Source: Candidatus Manganitrophus morganii
GTDB taxonomy: Bacteria > Nitrospirota > Nitrospiria > SBBL01 > Manganitrophaceae
Direction of reading: 5' to 3'
DNA: 64,000 bases
NCBI GenBank assembly: GCA_021651055.1
Contig: JAJHOH010000001.1
Span: 2,356,001 to 2,420,000 of the forward strand
Below are positions 8,369-16,160 of this stretch, piece after piece. The notes beneath the pieces were generated by a model, which did no database searches, was not told where the DNA came from, and saw only the letters and a list, made by a program, of their open reading frames with translations. How positions within the stretch are numbered: position 1 is the stretch's first letter; each line of letters opens with the position of its first letter. Both the position numbers and the translations under genes were made by a program.

Positions 8369-9034
8369 TCATGCCGCTTGCCGCTCCTCTCGCATCTCTA
8401 CTTGCCAATAGGGCCAGATCGTTGTGATCTTTTGATCCAGTTCGTTCGCCTGTTTTGAATCGATCGATCTTACAAAAAGATAGATAACGCGACGGCGGAT
8501 AGGACTCCGCGCCAGTTTTATCAAGCTCAAGGTCTGGCGGATCGGATCATACGTTGTATAGCTCACGGTCAGCTTGATTGCAATCTCTCCCTCTGATGGA
8601 AAGAATTTCTGACCCGCGTCAAAGTGGAAGCCGATATGTTTGACGACGCTGCCGCTTCCTTCCAAGAGAAAGATTTGCGAAAACTCCTTCGTCCGGGCGG
8701 CGAAGGCCGTTTTCTTGTCGGTTAATTCTAAAAGCTCTAGAGCGGTGAAGGGAGTGAGGCTGCAACTCGATTTTCCCGGCTGTTCGATCTGAAGACACTC
8801 CACTTCAATTTCCGTGGTGACTTTTGAGCCGGCCGCGCCGGTGAAGATTTGAAACTGGAGAGCGATCGGAAACGGCGTATCCGGGGCTGGCGTGTGAGGA
8901 AACCAAAAAATTTTCTGGAGGCGAAACTTCGGTATGCCGGCGATCGCCCAGATGCCGATCGCCAGCAGCGCGCCGCCAATCCCGACTAAAATCGTGACGA
9001 TCCCGCTGATAATATCAATAACGTCTTTGGTCAT
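8369..9034 (-). CDS. Hypothetical single-pass membrane protein (221 aa)
   Basis: One hydrophobic helix at residues 8–32 (IISGIVTILVGIGGALLAIGIWAIAG) is followed by a soluble, beta-rich domain of about 180 residues with an immunoglobulin-like look (PFPIALQFQIFTGAAG, then SEGEIAIKLTVSYTTYD). No catalytic motif is visible. It may be a stand-alone adaptor anchored at the inner membrane. It lies between the two-helix membrane protein and the DNA glycosylase on the same strand with short gaps. Function unrecognised. Confidence 0.65.
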   Translation of the reverse strand: MTKDVIDIISGIVTILVGIGGALLAIGIWAIAGIPKFRLQKIFWFPHTPAPDTPFPIALQFQIFTGAAGSKVTTEIEVECLQIEQPGKSSCSLTPFTALELLELTDKKTAFAARTKEFSQIFLLEGSGSVVKHIGFHFDAGQKFFPSEGEIAIKLTVSYTTYDPIRQTLSLIKLARSPIRRRVIYLFVRSIDSKQANELDQKITTIWPYWQVEMREERQAA

Positions 9035-9088
9035 CTCAAGAGTCGCGTTTGCTTCGCTCGACTGCTGCGTTTGGACATGCGGCGTGGT

Positions 9089-10204
9089 TCATATCTCCAC
9101 CAACTCAAACGAGCCGAGCGGATCGGCCGTTCCGTTCAACACCACCTCCACCCGGTGCGTTCCGGGATAGTGCTTCCGCGTCGTCATCTCCGTCAATGAG
9201 ATGGTCTTTCCAAGCGGGAGGGTTTCTTTCGGGGCGAGCTCGATTGTTTTGAGTTTAAACGCCTTCGGGCTGGTTTTGCCGTTGGCCTTCACGAAGTGGA
9301 CACGGAAATCAACCAGCACCCGTTGCCGCCGCGAGCCCTTGTTCACCACTTCAAAGCCGATCGTGACCGAGCCGCCTGTTCGGGGACGTTTCGGTGTGAT
9401 GGTGGCGTTGCGAATCGCCACATTGACCTTCTTGCCGAAGCCCAGAACGCCGAGCGCGCCCGGCTCGCCCCGTTTGATCGCCGAACGGAGCGCGTGACGA
9501 ATGAGCCGGCGACGCTCTTCCGTTGCATCGGTCATCCAGCGCCGGACCGTTTCCACAAGCAGGTCGGGATGATCCTTCCCAATGTCGTTGAGATTGTTCG
9601 CTACGGAGCGGCGCACATACAGTTCAGGGTCGTCCTTCAGCCGTTCGAGCAATGTGAGCACCGGGCGCGGCTCTTTCTGGAATGCACGCAGCCGCGGCGC
9701 CCAGGGCAGCCGCGGGCGGGTTCCCTCGGAGACGAGCCGGCGGACATGGGGGCTGGGATCTTTCGTCCATCTTTCGAGGTGATCGAGCGTCTGCTCCGGG
9801 TAGCGGACGAGGAAGGGGCGAATGCTGAACTCGGCGGTGAATCGCTGTGTCAGCTCGTATTGGGCTTGCATCGAAATCTCGAAGTGGTCGAGGCCATATT
9901 CCGCGACGAAGAAAACGTGCGGAAGATAGAGAAAAGGGGCCATCCCCAGCGCTTCGGTCCGGTCGAGTTTCGGACCGAGGGAAGCGATTAGGATTTCAGC
10001 GGCTTTGGCATAATCATCGGGCAGGTGGCGGCGCAGCGCTTTGGCGATCTGCCGTCCGCGCGGGGTCAGATCGAGCGCTTCGTAACCGTTGAGTACTTCT
10101 GCGAGGAAGGCGTTCGTGTCAAAACGCGGAAACACCGCCGAAATCATCCCGGCGATCCGCCGGGGGATCTCGGGGCCAAAGTGATTTTTGAGCGGTTCGG
10201 CCAT
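9089..10204 (-). CDS. DNA alkylation repair protein, AlkC/AlkD HEAT-like type with C-terminal Ig-like domain
   Basis: A 371-residue protein. Residues 1–255 are helical repeats with the AlkC/AlkD signature (LTQRFTAEFSIRPFL, then HVRRLVSEGTRPRLPWA, then DDPELYVRRSVANNLNDIGKDHPD). The family excises N3/N7-alkylated bases without base flipping. Residues 258–371 form a beta-sandwich (TGGSVTIGFEVVNKGSRRQRVLVDFRV), as in the AlkC branch, whose Ig-like domain contacts DNA; AlkD lacks it. It therefore probably belongs with AlkC, acting on 3-methyladenine or 3-methylcytosine. It overlaps nothing and lies 18 bases before the SGNH gene. Confidence 0.86.
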   Translation of the reverse strand: MAEPLKNHFGPEIPRRIAGMISAVFPRFDTNAFLAEVLNGYEALDLTPRGRQIAKALRRHLPDDYAKAAEILIASLGPKLDRTEALGMAPFLYLPHVFFVAEYGLDHFEISMQAQYELTQRFTAEFSIRPFLVRYPEQTLDHLERWTKDPSPHVRRLVSEGTRPRLPWAPRLRAFQKEPRPVLTLLERLKDDPELYVRRSVANNLNDIGKDHPDLLVETVRRWMTDATEERRRLIRHALRSAIKRGEPGALGVLGFGKKVNVAIRNATITPKRPRTGGSVTIGFEVVNKGSRRQRVLVDFRVHFVKANGKTSPKAFKLKTIELAPKETLPLGKTISLTEMTTRKHYPGTHRVEVVLNGTADPLGSFELVEI

Positions 10205-10221
10205 CGAAGATCAGTTCTCTT

Positions 10222-11391
10222 TCAATTTAAAGGTTTCGCGATGTTTGTAAAAAGCGCCTTAAAGAGACGACTCTTCATGATCGCTTCCGAAGCCACCTGG
10301 TGTCCAAGGGCATTCCAATGGGCGTCTTCCGAAAATTCAAAGCGGGCTCCGTTTTCTCGGTAATCCGCAATGAACAGCGGTTGCAAATCTGCCACCGAAT
10401 AACCCCGGCTCCGGGCTTCCTCCATGAACCTGCGACGCATGCGCGGGAAGTAGGCCCCGTTGACCGCATTGAGATCCTCCTCGCTCCCGTACAGTTCGGG
10501 CCGAACGCCGTCCAGGAGGAAAAATATCCGCCCTGGGGGGAGGGCCGTGCGTCGCGGCAATTCATCAAAAAACGCGCGGATGGCCCGTTCCGAGTCCCGC
10601 AGACGGTCGTCTGCAACATCGGCGGCCGTGTTGCCCACGGCCCGCTCCGTCTCGCCCGCCGGCGTCGAACGCATCAGGCTCTGCCAGAACATCTTCAGCG
10701 CCGTATCCGCATGTAGGTTGGAGACGAGATACCGCGCCAGCGCAGAATGACGCACGGTCTTGCGTAGAAGCGTCGGCGCGTAATCATAAAGCTGCAAGGA
10801 GAGCCCCCCGTCGTTCTTTTCAATAAAATGATGAAACCCCGGAGCCGTTTTGTATTTTGCGACGCTCTCGTCAAAGTCGTTGCCGACCACGACAAAAATC
10901 ATTCCCTGAGGCGCGTACCGCGCGCGGGCATCGTCGGCCCAGGCAAGATACTGGCTCAAGGGGGCTCCCGAAGCCGCAAAGCTGTAGACGCGCCCCTGCT
11001 CCCCGAGAAATTTTTGGACCCGCCCGTGTAATGTCTCAGGGTAAGGCAGCATTAACGCCTCCACGTAAGAATCACCGATGACGGCGAGCAACGGCCGGGG
11101 ATCTTTTGCGTCATAGTCCTGATCGTTAACGAACCCCGCGTTATTGGTCCGGCCGTGATTCACGAGAGAGAAACGCCACCCCACCGACCATTGATACTCG
11201 CTATTCGGCGTAAACCGAAAGATGGGGTGTTCTGCATTGATCGGCCCGGCTGTGGGACCCTTGGCGACCGGCAGTAACCGAAAAACCCCCTCGACGACGA
11301 GAACGGAAAACAGGATTCCCAAGAACAAAGCGGTGAGACGGATCCAGACGCTCGGGTTCGGCCTTGTCCGAGAAGTGGGGCTAGCGGACAT
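10222..11391 (-). CDS. SGNH/GDSL hydrolase, AlgJ/DltD-like, membrane anchored
   Basis: A 389-residue protein with one N-terminal membrane helix (ALFLGILFSVLVVEGVFRLL). SGNH motifs follow: GDSYVEALMLPY with the nucleophile Ser, GNDFDES as the GxND block, and a C-terminal DAHWNALGH supplying the Asp and His. Such proteins add or remove O-acetyl groups on envelope or exported polysaccharides from the periplasmic side. The acyltransferase-3 gene at 2036–3091 could be a functional counterpart, but they are about 7 kb apart. The exact substrate is unknown. Confidence 0.85.
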   Translation of the reverse strand: MSASPTSRTRPNPSVWIRLTALFLGILFSVLVVEGVFRLLPVAKGPTAGPINAEHPIFRFTPNSEYQWSVGWRFSLVNHGRTNNAGFVNDQDYDAKDPRPLLAVIGDSYVEALMLPYPETLHGRVQKFLGEQGRVYSFAASGAPLSQYLAWADDARARYAPQGMIFVVVGNDFDESVAKYKTAPGFHHFIEKNDGGLSLQLYDYAPTLLRKTVRHSALARYLVSNLHADTALKMFWQSLMRSTPAGETERAVGNTAADVADDRLRDSERAIRAFFDELPRRTALPPGRIFFLLDGVRPELYGSEEDLNAVNGAYFPRMRRRFMEEARSRGYSVADLQPLFIADYRENGARFEFSEDAHWNALGHQVASEAIMKSRLFKALFTNIAKPLN

Positions 11392-11490
11392 TGTGTTTTC
11401 CTGGGACAGGGGGAGCCTTCGTAGGCCTTTGCACGGCCGGTTTGGTCTCCGTTGCTTGTGGACCGTTTCTCTCTGAAAATCGGCCTGAGT

Positions 11491-11961
11491 TTATTTTTCC
11501 AGGTGGCTTCGCAGCATCCAGGCGGCTTTCTCGTGCGCTTGCATCCGCTGTGTCAACAGATCGGCCGTCGCTTCATCGCCCGCTTTTTCCGCGGCCGGGA
11601 AGGCGGCGCGCGCGGTTCGCACCACCGCTTCTTGACCCTCTACGAGCAGACGGATCATCTCCTCCGCTTTCGGCACCCCTTGGGTTTCTTTGATGGAACC
11701 GAGTTTGGCAAACTCGCTGTATGTGCCGGGGGCCGGGAATCCCAGGGCCCGAATCCGCTCGGCAATGAGATCAACAGCGAGGGCCAGTTCGTTGTATTGG
11801 GTTTCGAAAAGAAGGTGGAGTGTCTGGAACATGGGGCCGGTCACGTTCCAATGAAAATTGTGTGTCTTAAGGTAAAGCGTATAGGTGTCGGCAAGCATCT
11901 TGGACAGCCCTTCGGCCACGTTGGCGCGGTCTTCTTCTTTCATGCCCATATTCATTTCCAT
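11491..11961 (-). CDS. dps: Dps family ferritin-like DNA protection protein
   Basis: Start set at the ATG at 11959–11961 because GGAGG lies six bases upstream; the longer reading would add an unusual leader. The 156-residue product has the Dps core KTHNFHWNVTGPMFQTLHLLFETQYNE and DLIAERIRALG. Ferroxidase ligands at the two-subunit interface can be assigned to H37, H49, E53, D64 and E68. It forms dodecamers that oxidise Fe(II) with peroxide and store iron. It has its own promoter with a 17-base spacer. Confidence 0.94.
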   Translation of the reverse strand: MEMNMGMKEEDRANVAEGLSKMLADTYTLYLKTHNFHWNVTGPMFQTLHLLFETQYNELALAVDLIAERIRALGFPAPGTYSEFAKLGSIKETQGVPKAEEMIRLLVEGQEAVVRTARAAFPAAEKAGDEATADLLTQRMQAHEKAAWMLRSHLEK

Positions 11962-12020
11962 GAAGCCCTCCGTGATTGAGTCGAAAAATAGGGTGTTTAA
12001 CTTCGAGCGCATGACTCTTT

Positions 12021-12049
12021 TGTATATTCCAATTCTTTCGCGGAGTCAA
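12021..12049 (-). promoter_or_regulatory. Sigma-70 type promoter of dps
   Basis: Minus strand TTGACT (12044–12049), 17-base spacer, TATACA (12021–12026). The predicted leader is about 53 bases. I see no clear OxyR or Fur palindrome. Confidence 0.6.
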
Positions 12050-12165
12050 CACCTGCAGCGAAGCGGGTCGGCGGACGAGGAAGGTTTAAGGGCGATCTCT
12101 TTCTATCGTCGTATTGAACGTGCAAGAGGGTGATGATTCCGTACATGCTGCTGAAGCAAGGGGTT

Positions 12166-12190
12166 AGGTGGAGATTCCATCACTCCACCT
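12166..12190. repeat. Hairpin at the end of the kelch gene
   Basis: AGGTGGAG (12166–12173) and CTCCACCT (12183–12190) form a perfect eight-pair stem with a nine-base loop that contains the kelch gene's stop codon. No U-tract follows in either direction, so it may act as an mRNA 3' end stabiliser more than an intrinsic terminator. Confidence 0.4.
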
Positions 12191-13157
12191 GAAACACCTC
12201 ATTCGTGCTGCTGACGGAGCCGCCGGGTCTGGGTCCGCCGACGATAACGAAGATCTGATTTCCAATTGTCGCGGCGCCGAGACCGTGGCGAGGGGTCGGC
12301 ATCGGCGGGGCTGATTGCCACTGGTTTTGGCCGGGATCATAAACATCATTGTCGGCGAACGTTCCTTGGGGGGCCTCGCCGCCGAAGAGATAAATCTTCC
12401 CGTTGAGAACCGCTGCGGCGATTCCGCTCCGGGGTTTGAGAAGAGGGGCCGCTTCGCCCCAGCGGTTCGCGGCCGGATCATAAATATGGTGGAGGGCGAG
12501 GTTTTCGGAGTAGTCGCTGTTGAAGCGCCCGCCGATCGCATGAATTTTTCCGTTCACGACCGCCACGGCCAGGTGGTCGCGCGGCGTCGGCAGCGGCGCT
12601 TTCTTCTCCCATCGGTCGGTCGCCGGATCGTAGGCCTCGTTTGCGCCGGTATTGCCGAGCAGCTCAAACGGCCGGGTCGCCCCCAATCCGCCGACGGCAT
12701 AGAGCTTCCCTTCCGACACGCCGACCCCCAGCGCTCCTCGCGCCGTCGGCATCTCCCGCTTGGCGGACCATTGGTCGGTCCGAGGATTATACTCCCAGAG
12801 ACCGCTGGAAGGTTTCCATGACCGCCCCCCCTCCAGGCCGCCGACGATGTAGAGCTTTCCGTTCAACACCGCCGCGCCGGCATGATGAAGGGCGACCGGC
12901 ATCGACGCCCGGGAAGTCCACCGGTCGGTCGCCGGATCATACATCTCGACCCGCGACGTGACCCCCTCTTTTGTGAGGCCGCCGAGCAGATAAATTTTTC
13001 CATCCAGGACGGCGGCCGACACCTCCGTGCGTGGCATCGGCGCCGGGGCGCGCATTTCCCAAGCGACTTTCTCCGCCGCCACCGGACGAAGCAAAGAGAG
13101 GGAGTAGCCGAGAGAACCGGCGATAACGATAAAAGCCAGCAGTCGACCGGTTTTCAT
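12180..13157 (-). CDS. Exported kelch-repeat beta-propeller protein
   Basis: A 325-residue protein with an N-terminal signal sequence (LLAFIVIAGSLGYSLSLL). Six kelch blades are visible. Each has an APMPRTE/MPTPRH-type turn, a strand ending in GKIYLLGG or a variant, and a Tyr-Asp-Pro-Ala-Thr-Asp-Arg-Trp motif, so a complete six-bladed propeller is predicted. There is no attached enzymatic domain, in contrast to galactose oxidase-type proteins. The start codon directly follows the TAG of the WYL gene, indicating co-transcription. The ligand or partner is unknown; the protein is probably periplasmic. Confidence 0.9.
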   Translation of the reverse strand: MKTGRLLAFIVIAGSLGYSLSLLRPVAAEKVAWEMRAPAPMPRTEVSAAVLDGKIYLLGGLTKEGVTSRVEMYDPATDRWTSRASMPVALHHAGAAVLNGKLYIVGGLEGGRSWKPSSGLWEYNPRTDQWSAKREMPTARGALGVGVSEGKLYAVGGLGATRPFELLGNTGANEAYDPATDRWEKKAPLPTPRDHLAVAVVNGKIHAIGGRFNSDYSENLALHHIYDPAANRWGEAAPLLKPRSGIAAAVLNGKIYLFGGEAPQGTFADNDVYDPGQNQWQSAPPMPTPRHGLGAATIGNQIFVIVGGPRPGGSVSSTNEVFQVE

Positions 13158-13508
13158 CTACGCGGCCTTGGCCCAGTTTCGGGGAATGCACCAGCGGGGT
13201 TGCGAGCGGGAGAGATCGAGGTAATCGGCGGGATTGAAACGATGATCGGTCACCTGCAGGGAGAGGATTCGATCGAGGAGGAATTGGCGGTGGGTCTGCT
13301 CCCGATCCTCCCACCAGCCGAAGTCGAGCCGATGGCCGAAGAGGTACTCAACCCGCTTTCCCTCCGGGCGGATTTTGACCAGGATGTCCAGTGGAACAAT
13401 CTCATGCCCGACGATCTGCCCCCGCTGCTTGATGTAGGAAAGGCGGACCGTCCGGGTGGATTGGATCGCCTCGGCTACCTTTTGCCAGATTTCAGCGCTA
13501 TTGATCAT
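13158..13508 (-). CDS. Stand-alone WYL-like domain protein
   Basis: Start chosen at the ATG at 13508; a TTG at 13535 is an alternative. The 116-residue protein matches a WYL fold: VRLSYIKQRGQIVGHEIVPLDILVK, then YLFGHRLDFGWWEDREQTHRQFLLDRILSLQV. The LDRI end and basic ligand-pocket positions are typical. WYL domains usually sit behind a helix-turn-helix and sense nucleotides or nucleic acid. Here the HTH is missing, so it cannot be a conventional repressor on its own. It is followed without a gap by the kelch gene. Confidence 0.68.
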   Translation of the reverse strand: MINSAEIWQKVAEAIQSTRTVRLSYIKQRGQIVGHEIVPLDILVKIRPEGKRVEYLFGHRLDFGWWEDREQTHRQFLLDRILSLQVTDHRFNPADYLDLSRSQPRWCIPRNWAKAA

Positions 13509-13641
13509 TTTTGAGACCCATGAAAATGAACTCAAACAACTTCCATAATTTTATTCTATTGTTTTAGAGGGAAACAAGTCAAAAGGTGATCGAATCGGGT
13601 TTGGCGTAGAACGAAGCGGCGCCTCGCCGCCAAACCCAGGC

Positions 13642-13671
13642 TGGACAGGCGGAATGAAACTGTCTTACAAT
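13642..13671 (+). promoter_or_regulatory. Sigma-70 type promoter for the SDR gene
   Basis: TGGACA (13642–13647), 18-base spacer, TACAAT (13666–13671). A GGAGG and the ATG at 13692 follow. Confidence 0.55.
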
Positions 13672-13691
13672 GGAAACAATTGGAGGAAAGG

Positions 13692-14489
13692 ATGGATCTC
13701 GGACTGAAAGGGAAGGTCGCGGTGATCACCGGCGGGAGCAAAGGGATCGGAAAGGCGATCGCCCTCGCGCTTGCGGCCGAAGGGGCCGAGATCGCGCTCT
13801 CTGGGCGCGGAAAAGAGGCGCTTTCCCGGACGGCGGCGGAGGTCGAGAAGAACGGGGTCGGCGTACTTGCCGTCCCCGTTGACCTCACGAAGCCGGACGG
13901 GCCCCGCCAATTGATCAAAAAAACCATCAAGCACTTCGGCCGGATCGACCTCCTCATCAACAACCTCGGCGGACCGCTCCATTTTAAGAACTTCCTCGAC
14001 CTGACCGATTCGGAGTGGGAGGCGACGTTTCATCTCGATCTGATGGCGGCGGTGCGGAGCTGCCGCGAAGCGATCCCCGCAATGCAGCGGCAGGGAGGAG
14101 GCCGGATCATCAATATCGCCTCGACCTCCGGGACCGAGATGGAGGAGAAATTTCCCGACTACCGGGTGGCCAAGGCGGCCTTGATCGCGCTGGGGAAGTA
14201 TCTCTCCGTGGAATTTGCCAGGGATAAGATCGTCGTCAACACCGTCTCTCCCGGAGCGGTCTGGACCCCCTCCTGGGAGGTGGAAGCCTCCCTCCTGGCG
14301 GAGCGGATGGGAAAACCGGCGAAAGAGGCCGAGGAGCTGCTCAAGCGCGAAACCGGCGCCGCCATCCCGCTGGGGATGGGGAGCCCGGAGGAGGTGGCCC
14401 GGCTGGTCGTCTTTCTCGCCTCGCCGAACGTCACCTGGATGACCGGGTCGACCGTTCGGATCGACGGCGGCGCGGCGAAGATGCCATAA
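13692..14489 (+). CDS. Short-chain dehydrogenase/reductase (FabG-like)
   Basis: Start set at ATG 13692, eight bases after GGAGGAAAGG; an upstream TTG is less likely. The 265-residue classical SDR has the NAD(P) motif TGGSKGIG (13–20), NNLGG for the central strand, and the catalytic Ser (NIASTSG) and Tyr-x-x-x-Lys (DYRVAKAAL). The C-terminus ends in GSTVRIDGGAAKMP, as in 3-oxoacyl-ACP reductase-like enzymes. The true substrate is uncertain, since many SDRs of this sub-group act on sugar or hydroxyacid substrates. An imperfect hairpin follows the stop. Confidence 0.9.
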   Translation: MDLGLKGKVAVITGGSKGIGKAIALALAAEGAEIALSGRGKEALSRTAAEVEKNGVGVLAVPVDLTKPDGPRQLIKKTIKHFGRIDLLINNLGGPLHFKNFLDLTDSEWEATFHLDLMAAVRSCREAIPAMQRQGGGRIINIASTSGTEMEEKFPDYRVAKAALIALGKYLSVEFARDKIVVNTVSPGAVWTPSWEVEASLLAERMGKPAKEAEELLKRETGAAIPLGMGSPEEVARLVVFLASPNVTWMTGSTVRIDGGAAKMP

Positions 14490-14536
14490 GGCGTGAGGGG
14501 TAGAAGATTAAATCTTTTGAATTTACCCCTGACGCC
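14490..14536 (+). terminator. Imperfect hairpin downstream of the SDR gene, possible terminator
   Basis: GGCGTGAGGGGTA (14490–14502) pairs with TACCCCTGACGCC (14524–14536) with one mismatch. The loop holds a smaller AAGATT/AATCTT stem. A run of five T follows at 14543–14547, slightly too distant for a textbook terminator. Confidence 0.45.
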
Positions 14537-14624
14537 TCACCTGTTTTTCTTGAAGAGATGTGTCTCCCTGTGATAGAACTAAGGATCTTTCGAGTGATCC
14601 AACCACAGTATATAAGGAGACGTT

Positions 14625-14951
14625 ATGCCGAAGCCGAAATATCATGTTATCGTTTGCACAACCACCCGCCCCCCGGGGAATCCCCGCGGATCGTGCGGCG
14701 AGAAGGGGAGTAAAGAACTCGTCCCGGCTTTTTTCGCCGAGATGGAAAAACGGGAGCTCTTCGGACAAATTTTAGTCACCGAGTCGAGCTGTTTGGGCCC
14801 TTGCCCGATCGGTGCGACCGTCGTCGTCTACCCCGACGGGACCTGGTATAAAGGGGTGAAACCGGCCGATGTCGCCGAGATTATGGAAGAGCATATCTCG
14901 AACGGCCGGCCGGTGAAGCGCCTGGCAATTCCGGAAGAGATGTGGGGGTAG
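14625..14951 (+). CDS. Thioredoxin-like [2Fe-2S] ferredoxin
   Basis: A 108-residue protein. Cysteines at 11, 24, 56 and 60 (HVIVCTTTRPPGNPRGSCG, then SSCLGPCPIGATVVVYPDG) match the thioredoxin-like 2Fe-2S ferredoxin pattern, as in NuoE-like and Azotobacter FeI-type proteins. It is a small electron carrier with no partner domain attached. AAGGAGA lies seven bases before the ATG. The YihY-like membrane protein starts 15 bases downstream and is probably co-transcribed, but no redox partner is encoded next to it. Confidence 0.9.
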   Translation: MPKPKYHVIVCTTTRPPGNPRGSCGEKGSKELVPAFFAEMEKRELFGQILVTESSCLGPCPIGATVVVYPDGTWYKGVKPADVAEIMEEHISNGRPVKRLAIPEEMWG

Positions 14952-14966
14952 CTTTTAGGATTTGAT

Positions 14967-16055
14967 TTGGAAGCCAAAGGAAACGATCAGAACCGGCCCA
15001 CCTGGCGGGAACGATTCCGCCGGTGGGCGCTCGGGAACCTCACCCTCCGACAGCTTGCGGCCGACGTCTGGAAACAGATGAATGAGGACGATATCTTTTC
15101 CGTCGGCGCCGAGCTCGCTTATTTTTCTCTCTTCGCCCTTTTTCCCCTCCTTCTGTTTCTCGTGACATTGATCGGTTACCTGCCGGTTGAAAACCTCTTT
15201 AATGAGATCCTCGGCTATCTACAGCGGGTCCTCCCGCAAGAGGCGATGGAACTGGTTCAGGAGACATTGACCGACATTGTCCGGGAGCCGCGCGGCGGAC
15301 TCCTCTCGATCGGGTTGATCGTGACCCTCTGGGCCGCCTCGCGGGGGATGGCCGCCCTGATCAATGCGCTGAATAAGGCGTATGGAGTAAAAGAGGGCCG
15401 TCCCTGGTGGAAGGTTCAGGCGACGGCGCTGGGCTTGACTCTCTCCCTCTCCGTTTTTATCATTTTCTCGGCGGTCTTGATGATCTTCGGCGGGGCGATC
15501 GGAGAGTGGCTGGCGAATTGGACCGGACTCGGCGCCTCTTTTCTGATCGGATGGAACCTCCTTCGGCTTCTTCTCGCCACGATCATCATGATCACGGTGG
15601 TGGCGGCGATTTACTACTTCGGGCCCGATGTCGAGCAGGAGTGGCGGTGGGTCACCCCCGGATCGGTCCTCGCCGTCCTCGGTTGGATCGCCGTCTCGCT
15701 CGCTTTCTCTTATTATGTCAGCCATTTCGGCAACTACAACAAGACCTACGGGGCGATCGGCGCCGTGATCATCCTGCTCACGTGGATGTACCTGAGCGGG
15801 CTGATGATTCTCTTGGGCGCGGAGATCAACTCCGAAATCGAGCGCTCGCTCCCGGAGGGAAAGAGCAACGGCGAGAAACGGCTGGCCCACAAACATCCGG
15901 AAGATCTTCTCCTTCAGGCCCGATCGAAGGTTCCGGTCCAAAGCAGGGTGCGAAAATGGCTCTTCTCTCCCTGGTCGCTCGGCGGCCTCGCCGCCCTCTC
16001 CGCAACGACCTTTTTTGTCATTCGGCGACGTCGCCGCTCTTCGGAAGCAGGATAG
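14967..16055 (+). CDS. YihY/BrkB family inner-membrane protein
   Basis: A 362-residue protein with six membrane segments and the family signatures VGAELAYFSLFALFPLLLFL near residues 46–65, FGNYNKTYGAIGAVIILLTWMYLSGLMILLGAEINSE near 250–290, and a charged C-terminal tail. The family was once misannotated as RNase BN; its actual role, possibly in lipid or envelope transport, is unsettled. The start is TTG at 14967 with AGGA six bases upstream. A final hydrophobic stretch near residue 340 is unusual and may be a seventh membrane segment. Confidence 0.9.
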   Translation: MEAKGNDQNRPTWRERFRRWALGNLTLRQLAADVWKQMNEDDIFSVGAELAYFSLFALFPLLLFLVTLIGYLPVENLFNEILGYLQRVLPQEAMELVQETLTDIVREPRGGLLSIGLIVTLWAASRGMAALINALNKAYGVKEGRPWWKVQATALGLTLSLSVFIIFSAVLMIFGGAIGEWLANWTGLGASFLIGWNLLRLLLATIIMITVVAAIYYFGPDVEQEWRWVTPGSVLAVLGWIAVSLAFSYYVSHFGNYNKTYGAIGAVIILLTWMYLSGLMILLGAEINSEIERSLPEGKSNGEKRLAHKHPEDLLLQARSKVPVQSRVRKWLFSPWSLGGLAALSATTFFVIRRRRRSSEAG

Positions 16056-16160
16056 AAATATAATGAGGAATCTGGGAATTTGGAAGCAGAAGTGATAAAC
16101 TTCTTCCTTTAAGATTTCCTATTTTTCATTCCGCATTATTTCTTTAAGAAAGGATCGATC

